Shown here one piece after another: positions 40,876-51,059 of a stretch of DNA of 64,000 nt; within the stretch, counting starts at the first letter, position 1, and every line of letters begins with the position of its first letter. The stretch comes from Strigamia acuminata (lineage: Eukaryota > Arthropoda > Chilopoda > Geophilomorpha > Linotaeniidae). The notes below the pieces were generated by a model. That model saw nothing but the letters and a program-made list of their open reading frames with translations. It had not been told where the DNA came from and did no database searches. The DNA lies in the NCBI GenBank assembly GCA_949358305.1, contig OX442314.1, forward strand, positions 51,344,581-51,408,580, written 5' to 3'. The position numbers and the translations under genes are program-made.

Positions 40876-41588
40876 ATTTTAATCGAGGACTGTCTTTCCC
40901 CATATTTTCCCATCCAAATTGAAAAGTTCATGCTAAAACGTCAGTATGTGGATGCGGTTGATGGGTTGATTAGTTCATTTGGTCTTCTGGTCTTCTGAAC
41001 GCAAAGTCACACTTATGCTCCGCCATTGTTCGGCCCCAGCCAGATTTGGCACTTTAGCCACGCTTGTAGGGCTTAGATTCAACCATTGATAGCCTTGACA
41101 CCAAAGAAGACTAACTATTTACGGAAGGATTTTGGACCAAATAACTTGGGAAGTTTTGAGGGATTTCTAACAGATGGCAAGCACTCAAACAGAAGATTGT
41201 GTTATATTACAATTTCAAATTTATAATAATTATTTAATAATAATAATTTAAAATTTATTTACAGGTCTTGATAGTCATTCTAGTCATTCTAGGATGGACC
41301 TGCTCCTATCTGTCCCTTAGTTGTATTCATATCAAACACCGATTGCACCATTGTCATTTGTTCTCCTATGATGGTTGGGACCTTGTTCTCGTAGAGGGCT
41401 AATTAATACTAACACCAACCAAACTGTTCATGTAATTTTTAATTTTTAACTTTTAATTTAATTGTTAATAGTTGTTTAGGATCTTTTTTATAATTTTAAT
41501 GCTTCGCCAATTTTTTTTTGTCGGAAAATACCATTTTCAATAATCCACCTGTAATGGTGGCAATTTACTACCTTTCTTTTATTTTTTA
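40876..41588. other. No gene; remnant of the RNase H repeat tail
   Basis: 41345-41430 matches the block at 31350 (GATGGTTGGGACCTTG, TACTAACACCAACCAA). Confidence 0.45.
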
Positions 41589-41589
41589 G

Positions 41590-41700
41590 ATAGTTAATAA
41601 CAATTTAGAAAAGCTCATCGGTGCCCACCTAAACGAAGAAGAAACGACTGCTGATGCAGAGGACCTAGCTAATAGATTAAATAAATTAAGAATTAACTAA
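41590..41700 (+). CDS. Last exon of an ESCRT-III-like (CHMP) protein, putative
   Basis: After TTTTTTAG the frame reads IVNNNLEKLIGAHLNEEE and TTADAEDLANRLNKLRIN stop at 41698-41700. LxxRLxxLR at the very C-terminus, after an acidic stretch, is the MIM1 motif by which CHMP1/2/3 bind the MIT domain of Vps4. A 3' UTR with AATAAA near 41813 follows. Earlier exons (the basic helical core) are not visible upstream; a remnant of an unrelated repeat lies there. Identity rests on this short motif only. Confidence 0.35.
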   Translation: MVNNNLEKLIGAHLNEEETTADAEDLANRLNKLRIN

Positions 41701-42135
41701 CTATGGATGTCTTTGCCATCATGCATGTGTGGCATTCCGTACCCCACGCTTTAATGATGTTTGTTTCTCCATTTGTATTACATTTAATTTATTTGTAATC
41801 AATAGATACAAGAATAAACGCATTTGTAGGTTGATTGAACTTGGGTGTGATTATTTATTTATTTATTTATTCAATTTTTTTAAACCCAGAGATCAATTTT
41901 TATTGCTTCACTCTCCATAAAATTCGAAAATCAGCTAATTCTGTAAATATCATTGATGAAGAACTTGTATACTCGCAACAGACGCTCATACAGAACAAGC
42001 GTGCCGCAAATGGATTGTTTGTCAGACTTCATTACGTTATTATATTATATTTTTAGCATATAATTTTCCATGATTAGACAAATTTAGGGATGAATAAAAT
42101 GTATAAATCCTGTTTAAATGACTAGCACTGCTGCA
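41701..42135. other. 3' UTR-like sequence and unassigned frame
   Basis: A frame at 41910-42055 (SANSVNIIDEELVYSQQT) is not recognised. Confidence 0.25.
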
Positions 42136-42139
42136 ATTG

Positions 42140-43095
42140 TGAACAGGATGGAAAGAGAAGAGGTTGCTGGTAAATTAAAAACCATCAAGTTATCATGGAA
42201 TCACACCCAACAACAAAATTTATACACTGGGGAATCAACCAGGTAAAAGTTTTCAGTCAACATGACGACCGGGCACCCATTACATTAGACTGGAATGCAC
42301 GTTTACATTTTACAATACCAATTTTTATGGTTTTTTTTTATGTTTGCAGCGCACATTAAATTTAAAACGTCGAAAACAAATGGAAATTTGATAGAAAATA
42401 ATTTCTTTAAAATTAAAAATAAGAATTTTTTCATTTAGGTCCTTACCCTAATAATAAAGACGATATTTGAGTGACAAAAATGAATTTTTTTAAATGATGT
42501 TTATCATTTATCAATTTTATCAAAATATTATTTCTGGGTGACCAAAAAGCATTTTTTTAAAAAAAAAATCTGCATGTATCAATTTTCAATTGGGGAATGC
42601 TACACTTACATATATCAAATGCAGGTTTACAACACCCAAACGATTTGTCACCATTATGCCAGAATAAATGAATAAACAGGGAGAAATCTTAACCAAATCA
42701 AAATCCTATCTTAATCTAGTTCATTGGTTATGTAAGGATACAATTCTTAATAAATACGATCGAAAAACAATGGTGATTCTGAGAATTAACGAACACATAA
42801 AAATGCATGAATTCGAAAAAAAACATTGAGATGAAAATGGCGTGCGAAATTACACTTTCGACCAGGAAGAAATGTTAACTCGAATCAAACCATTGACTAG
42901 CAATCCAGCATTAATCTAGTACCTCGGTTATTCATTGATTACATACTGCATAAATTCGATGGAAAAACAACGGGAAATTGCAACAAATGCCGAATCGAAA
43001 TTGCTTTGATGCGAGAAGAAACAACGACTTACCGTAAGTCAAACGAGTGAAGTCTACGGGGTTTACATTCTAGAAAACGCGGGTTTGTGATAAAC
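42140..43095 (+). repeat. Family E copy C
   Basis: Diverged copy: coding-like remnant (FIHWGINQVK, PITLDWNARLHF) at 42215-42315, then the non-coding E blocks to about 43020, ending with CGGGGTTTACATTCTAG as in family C ends. Confidence 0.65.
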
Positions 43096-43216
43096 GTAGA
43101 AGCAATCTTCCAACTACTGTACTGTCTTTTGGATTTCGTTCTTTAGATTTCGACAGATGTTATGTAATATTATGTACTGCAAAAAATTAAAATGAAATAT
43201 ATTTACTTAAAGAAAT

Positions 43217-43222
43217 TTTATT
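43217..43222 (-). promoter_or_regulatory. Poly(A) signal downstream of the THOC5 piece
   Basis: AATAAA on the minus strand about 90 nt past the in-frame stop. Confidence 0.45.
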
Positions 43223-43311
43223 AATGAATATACCAGTAAAGAAAGAAATGCCCCGCCTGTCCACACATTTTTTTTTAGTTTAATCTGTAAATTCTATAAG
43301 CAGAAGGAATC

Positions 43312-44004
43312 TCACAAGTCACCTGAAATAGTCATATCTAGATGTTCTTGCACTGGTTTGAAACCACGTAAAGCGCCCGTTAATTTCGACTCCAACTTGT
43401 CCAAATATTCCTGTTTCTTCTTAATTTCGCAACTTAATTTCTCTCTCAGTAAATTCCCTTCTTTATATTCTTCGACGAGCTGTTTTCTCTGCTCCAATTC
43501 CCGATCCAAACGATCGAGCATGAGTTGATGTTGATCATCAATTACGTCATCGATTTGCATCGGCGTGGTCGTGCCGAATGTCTCGACCGGCGCGAGTTGG
43601 ATTTCCTCATGTTTTGATTCAAACTGTGAACATTCGTCGATTTGTTTGTCAAGTTGATGGTTTTCGTATAAAAGATTTTCTAACTCGACTTGTAAACTGT
43701 CAATTCGGCATTTCGCTTCGCTCGTTGCGTCTCTGCACTGTTTGGTTTGTATCTTATCAAACCGATTTAAGGACTTTAGAGAAAGGAACATGAGAGACGT
43801 TTCGATTCGTTTTTCCGTCAATTCCAACGGGGGAATCTTTTTCATCTTCAATTCTAGTATTTCCGTCATTGCGTTTTTAATCTCTAAGCATGTTTGTTTA
43901 TACAGTTGCGGATTATGCTTCGTAGACGCAACTTCGTCCTCGTACGCCCAAACATCCTGCGGTGCCCGACTGACAAAAACTTCTCTTTCGGGATCAGGAT
44001 TCAT
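43312..44004 (-). CDS. THOC5: THOC5 N-terminal third, truncated
   Basis: From the ATG at 44004 the protein has YKQTCLEIKNAMTEIL, LTEKRIETSLMFLSLKSLNR, RIDSLQVELENLLYENHQLD and FESKHEEIQL, then DRLDRELEQRKQLVEEYKEG and GFKPVQEHLDM. This matches the N-terminal coiled-coil half of THO complex subunit 5 (mRNA export), in order and without gaps. Family members are about 650-700 aa; here the frame ends after about 230 codons. The end can be read as a stop (TGA at 43312-43314) or as a splice donor (TTTCAG/GTGACT at 43322). No C-terminal exon is visible downstream, and a poly(A) signal follows. A longer frame upstream lacks an ATG. It is either a truncated gene or the 5' part of a gene with a long intron. 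Confidence 0.8.
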   Translation of the reverse strand: MNPDPEREVFVSRAPQDVWAYEDEVASTKHNPQLYKQTCLEIKNAMTEILELKMKKIPPLELTEKRIETSLMFLSLKSLNRFDKIQTKQCRDATSEAKCRIDSLQVELENLLYENHQLDKQIDECSQFESKHEEIQLAPVETFGTTTPMQIDDVIDDQHQLMLDRLDRELEQRKQLVEEYKEGNLLREKLSCEIKKKQEYLDKLESKLTGALRGFKPVQEHLDMTISGDL

Positions 44005-44037
44005 TCTATTTGTTTCAGCAGAGGATTGTGTAACCAA

Positions 44038-44785
44038 ACGACTAACTAAGGTAATTAAAATTCAAATCAAATTGCTTCTATAGAAAATTCAGCTTCAACG
44101 TAAACAGAACGTGCTGGAAAGGGAAAACATTACGCACGATAAACGTTGGATAAACGCGCGATTCTGACCCAAAAAGTCGAATAGTATCGTGAAAAGTTAT
44201 TTCCGAGGTTTTGTCTGAAAGTTTATTGCGGTTTATTATTGCTTTTTTTTAGTTTGGATGTACAAAAATTGTTGCTGGGTGGGATAATGATAGATAATCG
44301 GGTAAATGTTTTTAGAAAATGTTTAAAATGCAGGAAACAAAGTTGAAAAATTTAATTGAAGCGATAGTTGACGTGGTAATGAGTGATTTCATTGAGAAAG
44401 GTTGAATGTTCTTGGAAGCTTGATTGTTAAAAATATTTAATCAAATAGTACGGTATATCCATAAGAAATCGATATGAATCAAAGCTCAGAAAATTAGTGT
44501 AGTGTCTGCAAATAAAAAATAATTAGTAAGAATTGCATTTACCGGTACGATTTTTTAAATATAAAATATGCACTTTTAATGTAGACTAAGCATTTTTCGG
44601 GTAAAATGAGCATCGCTTGTGTAAAATATGCGTTATTCAGGAAAAAATATGCATGTTTAAAAAAAAACTGCATTTCATATGTAAAAACATAAAAACTAGT
44701 TTTCAGAACGAAAATTAAATCCAATCAATCGACAAAAACCTCTTAAATGCGCCTACAATTGGATAACAACTTTAAAATTCTTCTT
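44038..44785. other. No assigned gene
   Basis: A short frame at 44320-44405 (ETKLKNLIEAIVDVVMSD) is unassigned. A degenerate AATATGCA-type repeat lies at 44565-44680. Confidence 0.35.
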
Positions 44786-44792
44786 TCCATAG

Positions 44793-44935
44793 GTTCATTC
44801 GATTTGCACGTTTACACCAACCACTCAACCCTCCCAGGAGAAGACTGGAGCGACGCCCCAACATGTTTCATCTCCAATTCCGAGCAAGTCTGTCTTCGAT
44901 CTTTCAGCACATCCAGATTTCAGTTTAAGCCATGA
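44793..44935 (+). pseudogene. MAD2L1: MAD2 (HORMA) C-terminal exon
   Basis: After TTTCCATAG the exon starts in phase (GT completing a Cys codon is expected) with SFDLHVYTNHS, then CFISNSEQVCLRSFSTSRFQ and FKP stop. This matches the C-terminal safety-belt part of MAD2 (CSFDLxxYT...FxxNSExVxLRSFxTxxHKV), the spindle checkpoint protein. The family ends about 15 residues later, so the tail that closes over Cdc20 is shortened. No upstream MAD2 exon is visible within 700 bp. It may be a duplicated last exon. The stop codon lies inside a perfect 16-bp palindrome (44927-44959). Confidence 0.75.
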
Positions 44936-44959
44936 TTGATGACTCATCAATCATGGCTT
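44927..44959. repeat. Perfect palindrome over the MAD2 exon stop codon
   Basis: 16-bp arms AAGCCATGATTGATGA and its complement around one base. Confidence 0.9.
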
Positions 44960-45160
44960 TTTATTGAATAAAAATTATTTGTATGCATTTATGCATTTAT
45001 CCGGTCTCTATTGATGAGCTTTGATTAGATTTTATTAATTTTTTATACAATTATACAATCGATTTATACATATTTTTATTTGAAATAGTAAAAATTTAAC
45101 AAATATGGGAGACAGAAAAGGTCAAGTAAAAATTATAAATCAGCAACACAGATCTCAATT

Positions 45161-45493
45161 CTATCGTCCACCTCGACCTCTACCACGTTTTCTCGAATCG
45201 CCCTGATCGCCATTCTCCCAATTCCTTTTATTATTATTACTTTCTCTCGCATGAAAATCCTTATTGTTACGAACAACTCGGTTATCCGAAAGACCACGAT
45301 GTCTCAACCGCGGGTCTTCGTTCGGGAAATCACTCTCGTTACTCAAATCATTGTCGCCAAACAACCGTCAGTGGTCGATTTGGTGGAATTGGAACCCTTC
45401 TTCAGGAATACCCCTTTGCTGGAACTGAAATCCATCTTGAGGACGACGGAAATCGGGATTTGGACCTTCCGGTCTCAGCCACACAGCCGGCAT
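45161..45493 (-). pseudogene. RGG-box C-terminal exon, one in-frame stop
   Basis: On the minus strand MPAVWLRPEGPNPDFRRP, DGFQFQQRGIPEEG, then TGA, then FGDNDLSNESDFPNED and RKRGRGRGGR stop. Pro/Gly/Gln-rich sequence ending in an RGG box suggests the tail of an RNA-binding protein. TGA sits where CGA (Arg) would keep the frame, so a single C-to-T change may explain the break. Protein not identified. Confidence 0.4.
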
Positions 45494-45529
45494 TTTAAAA
45501 GAAAGATCGTTTTATTCTCCATCTTTTGA

Positions 45530-46220
45530 TGTATTGTATTATTTTTTTGATGCATTTGAAAGTGCTGTATTTTAATGCCGAAAGTTGCCTTAAAAGTTTA
45601 ATTGCCATCCATTTTATTTTTTGGATTTTCCTGGTATCAGTTACATGACACAATGGGGGTGTGTTTTGCAGTTGTGACTTCAAGTTTAAGAAAACTTTTC
45701 TACAACTTGAGTTGTAGAAAAGTCCGCCATTTTGTTTTGAGTACTAGAAAACCTTTGGTAGTGTGAACACAGGTTTTCTACAAAAGTGGTTTAAGTGTGA
45801 ACATAGCATTAGTCACCTTAAGTTAAATGTTTTCGTTTTAAAATGAAAACAAATCAGCTGAAATAAAGCCGGCCATTGCAAAATTACTGAATTTCTTCAA
45901 TAAATGTATTCAAATTTGCATTATTATGCAAGTAAACAAGAAAAACCACAGTTTTTTTAATGTCTAAATTATTTTATTTTTATAAGAATAAAAAATTTTA
46001 ATCAGAAAGTTTTAGAGCACCATCAAATTAATTTAAATAATCCAACAATTAACTGTTCAACAAAACCCATAAGTGATGGAAATCATTGAGAAATCAATCT
46101 TCATCTTGACTGATGCTCATTACACAGTTCTTTCAGGTCAGTTTGGTTAAGCAGCAATAGTTCAAATCAGTAATAATTCCACTACTATAAATGGAGGAAT
46201 AGCCACAAAGAGAAATGACA
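45530..46220. other. Non-coding, with a perfect hairpin
   Basis: ACTTTTCTACAACT/AGTTGTAGAAAAGT (45694-45707, 45710-45723) inside MITE-like sequence; nothing coding. Confidence 0.5.
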
Positions 46221-46225
46221 GGTAT

Positions 46226-46910
46226 GGTATTATGTTATGGGAGATGTCAAGAAAATGCTGCTGCCGCAGCCAGGCAGTATACAAAGAGATATCCCAACAG
46301 CCGACATCCAACACCACGAACACTGTGTTGCATTATCCGACGTTTCCTGGATACGGGCAGTGTCATACAACGTCCTCGGCAATGACGACCGAGGACAGCC
46401 ACTGATGATGACACAAGCATGGTGATGCTAGCGGCAGTGACAGCCAATTCTCATACAAGCATCCGGGCAATTGCCAATGACATTGGTTCAAGTCGTACTT
46501 CTGTGTGGAAGATTCTTCATACACACAAATTCCATCCTTATCATGTAGTACATACATTGTCACCAAGCATTACATGGACACGACTTTATAATTTACGTGC
46601 TGAGCATTGCAACTAGCTGCTGTGCCAAATTGATGATGATCCACTGTTTCTGTCAAGAATAATATGGATTGACAAATCAAAATTCTCTCGGAACGGTGTG
46701 GTTAATACCTACAACATGCATTATTGGGCTGAAGAAAATCCACATTGGCTGAGACAGACATCTCACCAAGTAAATTGGCGCATTAACATTTGGTACGATA
46801 TCTACAACAACCAGATAATAGGTCCAGTATTCTACGATGGCCACTCTGAACGGTCAACATTACAGAGACCTGTTTGTTTCTCCAATGCATTTTCACCTCA
46901 TTTCTAAGTT
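46226..46910 (+). pseudogene. IS630/Tc1-type (DDE_3) transposase
   Basis: One frame throughout: YGRCQENAAAAARQYTKRYP, RHPTRTLCCIIRRFLDTGSV (N-terminal helix-turn-helix), stop, then TSIRAIANDIGSSRTSVWKI and LHTHKFHPYH (second HTH), stop, then IIWIDKSKFSRNGVVN (first catalytic Asp), MHYWAEENPHWLRQ and NQIIGPVFYDG. Many insect genomes carry this transposase. Two in-frame stops (about 46380 and 46615), and loss of the last Asp/Glu block after 46890, make it non-functional. No terminal repeats recognised. Confidence 0.8.
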
Positions 46911-47286
46911 TTATGCGTTAGTAAACTATTATTTTGTTTGTTTATTAGTAGTAAATGGTCTGACACGTCTCTATAAGTGCCACACACACCAGCCATATTA
47001 ATTACGCGTCCCAATTCACTCATACTTGCTTACGGACATCGTGCTCGCCATTAAGCATCGCAACGCGTCAAATTAGGCGTATCCGGACGCGTACATCGCC
47101 AGAAAGCACTCCAATTCATTCGGCGCTCATCAACGAACACCGTGGGCGCATTATAAGCGCCTGTACGCATTTCTGCTTCGTGCTCGAACTTGCGCATCGC
47201 CGGGAAACTCCCGTTTTGGCCCGAATTCACAGTTTGTGAATTTATTTGCTTCCACACCGCTTCGGTCGGCGAGATATTTCTCAGCG
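46911..47286. other. No assigned gene
   Basis: GC-richer 47030-47280 lies directly upstream of the bromodomain frame; open frames on both strands, no family recognised. Confidence 0.3.
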
Positions 47287-47577
47287 CCAGTATGTACAAG
47301 AATAGTGAGAGATTATTTAACCCTTGTTAGTCATCCCATAGATCTTCGTAAGATCTGAGAAAAAGCCAGGAACTGGATTTATAATTCGAGACAAGAATTC
47401 TTGTCAAACATTAAGCTCATTGTGAAAAACTGCTACGCGTATAATGGCACAGGTAGACTGCTGAACGACGCGCTCGCGTTGCTGGATCATTGCAAGAACC
47501 ACTCCAAAGACGTCGACGTCATCGGAGAAAACTTCGTTTCCGATTCCGATTCGAATGTCAATACCGACGTTCTCTGA
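47287..47577 (+). pseudogene. TAF1-type bromodomain fragment, one in-frame stop
   Basis: The frame reads IVRDYLTLVSHPIDLRKI, TGA, EKARNWIYNSRQEFLSNIKL, IVKNCYAYNG and NDALALLDHC, ending TGA at 47575-47577 after an acidic tail. VxDYxxxxxxPxDLxxIRxK...YxSRxxFxxxxxLIxxNxxxYNG is the bromodomain core, closest by eye to the TAF1 bromodomains, including the acetyl-lysine-binding Asn of YNG. TGA replaces the usual Arg codon (CGA) after RKI. The N-terminal helix and the rest of TAF1 are absent. Confidence 0.65.
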
Positions 47578-47710
47578 TTAGACTTTTTTGTCCGCGTTTG
47601 TTGAGGATAATTAATAGTTATTCTAATTTTTTTTTAAATAAAATTTGTTTTTTTAAATTTTTGTTAGTGTTTTTTATTTTTTTTTGTTCGTTCACCAAAA
47701 CAGTGTGAGA

Positions 47711-47866
47711 AATGGAACGTTTTGCATATGTTTCGGTAATTTCTACTGAAACATACGCAAAACGTTTCATTTATCATCCTTTTTCGGCACATTTCAAATA
47801 TTTTCGGCCTATACCGGTATCTACCAGTAGTCGTACAATTGTTACGTTTTGGAAACGTAACAATTG
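47711..47866. repeat. Two adjacent strong hairpins
   Basis: First: 28-nt arms 47711-47738 and 47744-47771 with three mismatched or wobble positions and a 5-nt loop. Second: perfect 14-nt arms CAATTGTTACGTTT/AAACGTAACAATTG (47836-47849, 47853-47866) with a 3-nt loop. Confidence 0.85.
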
Positions 47867-47879
47867 GCCCAATATACTT

Positions 47880-48045
47880 ATAAAAAGTATTGGTGGATTG
47901 TTATGCTTCCATTTCCACATGATAAACTGCCTTTGACATGGATATTTCAGCAGAAAAATGATTCTAAGCATAAAGTCAAGGCAATTGCTTGTGGTTTGGA
48001 TGTTTTAATTAAGTGTATGAGTGACTACACTTGTGTTTATGGATA
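47880..48045 (+). pseudogene. Tc1-like transposase fragment
   Basis: MLPFPHDKLPLTWIFQQKND and SKHKVKAIACGL match the Tc1 block with the second catalytic Asp (WxFQxDNDPKHTSK); the first Asp of DND is missing (KND). Only this block is present. Confidence 0.6.
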
Positions 48046-48545
48046 AATTTTAATATTTGCCGCATATTTTATAACGGGAATGACTAATTGTTTGTGGATA
48101 ATGGGTCTGTTTCCTTACTTTTTGCCTGTAATTTTTGATGTCACTTCACGAAAGAATTTCTTTCTCTGAAACAGATGGATAGATGTTGATAAAATTTTAT
48201 GTGAATAAAGTAGGATGTTGTATGAGTCTCCAGTTAAAATTTCATAAATTTTCCTCTCTTTTTTCCCGAGATACAGCCATAAGAATCAACATGATGCGTT
48301 TGTTAACTGTATGTAGAATGGAGAGAAGTTGCAGTGATGTGAGCAGCTTGGGCTCTGCTCTCTAAATGGCTTTATTTTGCAATGGGTGACACACATCATG
48401 GGTGGCATCACCAGATTACATCACATCCCAAAACTGGGAGTGCTGCTCAAGGGCAGGACCTCAATTCAAAAGTAAGCAAAAACACACTCATAAACGTTGG
48501 GGTTGAAGAACACCCCAATACCCCCTCAATTGTAAACAGAGCTGT
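48046..48545. other. No gene recognised
   Basis: AT-rich, then mixed sequence. Confidence 0.35.
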
Positions 48546-48565
48546 AGTATATCGTTTTCATGCAA

Positions 48566-49272
48566 AAATCTATGGCAACGGACCAAGCTAATGTTGCAGC
48601 CACGGCCGCCAACCGCTTACGTATTATAGCTCAGATTATTGCCGTTATAAATCAATTGGCAGTTTTTGCCCCGGGTATTTTTATTTCTTTTATTTCTATG
48701 TTATATACTTTTATATTATTCTTGTACTTCTTTTATTTCATTAATTCTTTTATTTCTTTTATAACTCGAATGGTTACGTTGAGTGAAAATCCAAATTTGT
48801 CTGTCCTCCAACTACGAAATATTCTTTCGAATTTGGATAGAATCGCAACGTCGTTTGGGTTAGGGTTTCTCGTCACACCTCATGACTTTAGGTAAGTATT
48901 TAATTTTATTACATTTATACAATTTTAATTTTTTGGTTTTAGGTGCACCCATTGCGGAATGCTTTACCATGGTTTCGATGAAACGCTACTTATAGGATTT
49001 TACCATGTTGACGGGTTGATGTATCCAACGGCATTTTGCAGAATCTGTGGCTCAGCGATTTACTATGCAAGTCTATTTGATAAGGAATAAATGGAAAGCA
49101 TTCAATAAAATCGAAGATTTCATTGTTGAGACCGAACGTCGTTCGCTGTGGAAAGGTTTTGCGTTGGCGATAACCGACGACTTGTGTAGAATCCATTGTC
49201 GTCGCCATCGAAAAACCAGCAAACAATTCATACATTCGCCATGCGTGCACGTTAACACGTGTATTACGTGAT
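48566..49272 (+). CDS. Family Z zinc-ribbon gene, best copy
   Basis: Exon 1 (48566-48891) starts MATDQANVAATAANRLRIIA and ends GFLVTPHDFR, with a T-rich in-frame expansion (48680-48765) absent from copy 1. A 51-nt GT-AG intron follows (48892-48942). Exon 2 gives CTHCGMLYHGFDETLLIGFY, MYPTAFCRICGS and then, after a shift of frame, QRFTMQVYLIRNKWKAFNKI, ALAITDDLCRIHCRRHR and CVHVNTCIT stop at 49270. CxxC...CxxC suggests a zinc ribbon. A 5-nt loss relative to the 19.1-kb copy (FCRFCQAVKHRF) causes the shift. Not recognised as a known family. Other copies: 776, 13449 and 19096. Confidence 0.45.
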
Positions 49273-49392
49273 AACGTGCATGCATGCACGGGCGGGCGAC
49301 CCATTGCGACGCCATTGCTTTTTTATTCTCATCGTCAATGTCAAAATTTAACCGTTTGATTTTGCTTCTTTATCGTTTCTAATTTATTTTTA

Positions 49393-49680
49393 ACTATTTA
49401 TTTATCACTTTATTTTATTTTATTTTTAACTATTTATTTATCACTTTATTTTATTTTATTTTTAACTATTTATTTATCACTTTATTTTATTTTATTTTTA
49501 ACTATTTATTTATCACTTTATTTTATTTTATTTTTAACTATTTATTTATCACTTTATTTTATTTTATTTTTAACTATTTATTTATCACTTTATTTTATTT
49601 TATTTTTAACTATTTATTTATCACTTTATTTTATTTTATTTTTAACTATTTATTTATCACTTTATTTTATTTTATTTTAT
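49393..49680. repeat. 36-bp tandem repeat, eight copies
   Basis: The unit beginning ACTATTTATTTATCACTTTA recurs every 36 bp from 49393 to 49645 with no visible differences; homogenised minisatellite. Confidence 0.95.
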
Positions 49681-49893
49681 TTATTTATTTTTCCTTTATT
49701 TTTCTTTTTTTCTTCAGATGAATAGACAGAGCCAACATCGAGACGTTTGCGTCCTACACGTTACTACAATGCACAACCGAGTTGAGCGATCTAGCAACTT
49801 ACTTAATTATTGTCGTTGATTGAAATCCACGAGATCGACATTGCTAATGCAAGTTCCTCATTTATAAAAGTTTTGGTCAGCAAATGGATCAAA

Positions 49894-50085
49894 ATGGACA
49901 GCAAATCGACCAAAATGGGAGATTTTAAGGTAATTTTTGAAAAATATTTATAAAAATTATAAAAATTAACATTTATTTTGGTGTTTTAGGAGCTGGTGGC
50001 GAGCACTAAGTTTATGAGTCTTAATGACATCCAGTCTCCAACTACCGGTAGCTCTCCAATACCACAAACGCCAGCACAACTATAA
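49894..50085 (+). CDS. Putative two-exon small ORF, unassigned
   Basis: ATG at 49894 gives MDSKSTKMGDFK, a 60-nt GT-AG intron (49930-49989), then ELVASTKFMSLNDIQSPTTG and SSPIPQTPAQL stop. The frame is open upstream to about 49800 (LIEIHEIDIANASSSFIKVL), so exon 1 may be longer. Ser/Pro-rich C-terminus. No family recognised. Confidence 0.3.
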
Positions 50086-51058
50086 TTTTACCAACAGAAT
50101 CACTGGTGAAGTAAGTTTTCCTAATCTGCCACTAGAGTGGCCAGTGTTCACTTCTTCACACTGTTGCAAATTCCCGCTAGCTGCCGCTGTATCGAGTTAT
50201 CTAGGAAAATAGAAAGAGGTTTTTAATACGCTGTCCAAGGTGTGTGCTTGCTAAAGAACTGTTGCTTCCTCAATGCTGAGATTAATGGCGGATGTAAATT
50301 ACAAACAGGAGAGACCACTTAGTTGCCCAGACCTTCAATTTCTTTTGATTTTTTTTTTATAAAATTCGTTAGAAAAATTTTTGGGCAATAATCATTAGGT
50401 GCTATCACCAGCATCATCTGTCACAGTTATGTTGACACCTACGATAGCGACGAAAGCGGCGGTGCAGGCCGAGACTGCATTTGCCGACACTACAATCGCC
50501 GCCACTACAATCGCCGCAACGTAGAGGACAACCCAGATGGCAGCTGCAGCTACCAAAGTGTCTGTAATTGTCTTAAATATTTTTTTTGTTTATTTTTTAC
50601 CTCCCTATTTTGTAATCTAATAAACACCCTAATGAATAAATCAACGAATACTGCCGCAAGATTGGCATTTTTTGATTTCTGATTCTTTTATTTGTTCGTT
50701 CGTTGTTTGTTTGTTTTTGCATTTTTAATTTGTGGCGTCTGGTGTCATCATAGCGTCGTAGCATGTGAGGGGTCAAAAATCTCTGTCAGAGCTTCATTTC
50801 ATTTCGCTTCGTCGCACACGTGCACGCATATGTTCACTCGACGGCATCGCACAGTAAGTGGTCGGTCGTTCAATTACTCTTCCAACAATGGGCACAGACG
50901 TAAATCATTCACTGTGCCCCAGTAAATGGGTCCAGCATGCTAGCGAAGGTGCTCGCCATCCTGAGCTCACAAGCATGCCAAAATAACAGCAAAAGACAAC
51001 CATTAGTTCGCCGTTACTGCGCGGGGAAAAAGAACCATAAATAATATCAAAAACCAGG
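50086..51058. other. No firm gene
   Basis: An Ala/Thr-rich frame (MLTPTI...AAVQAETAFADTT) at 50428-50527 is low complexity. Nothing else assigned. Confidence 0.35.
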
Positions 51059-51059
51059 C

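Noticed and set aside
41835-42056. Possible kinesin-like neck peptide
   Set aside because: Similarity is limited to a few residues (SVNIIDEEL) and no motor domain is nearby.
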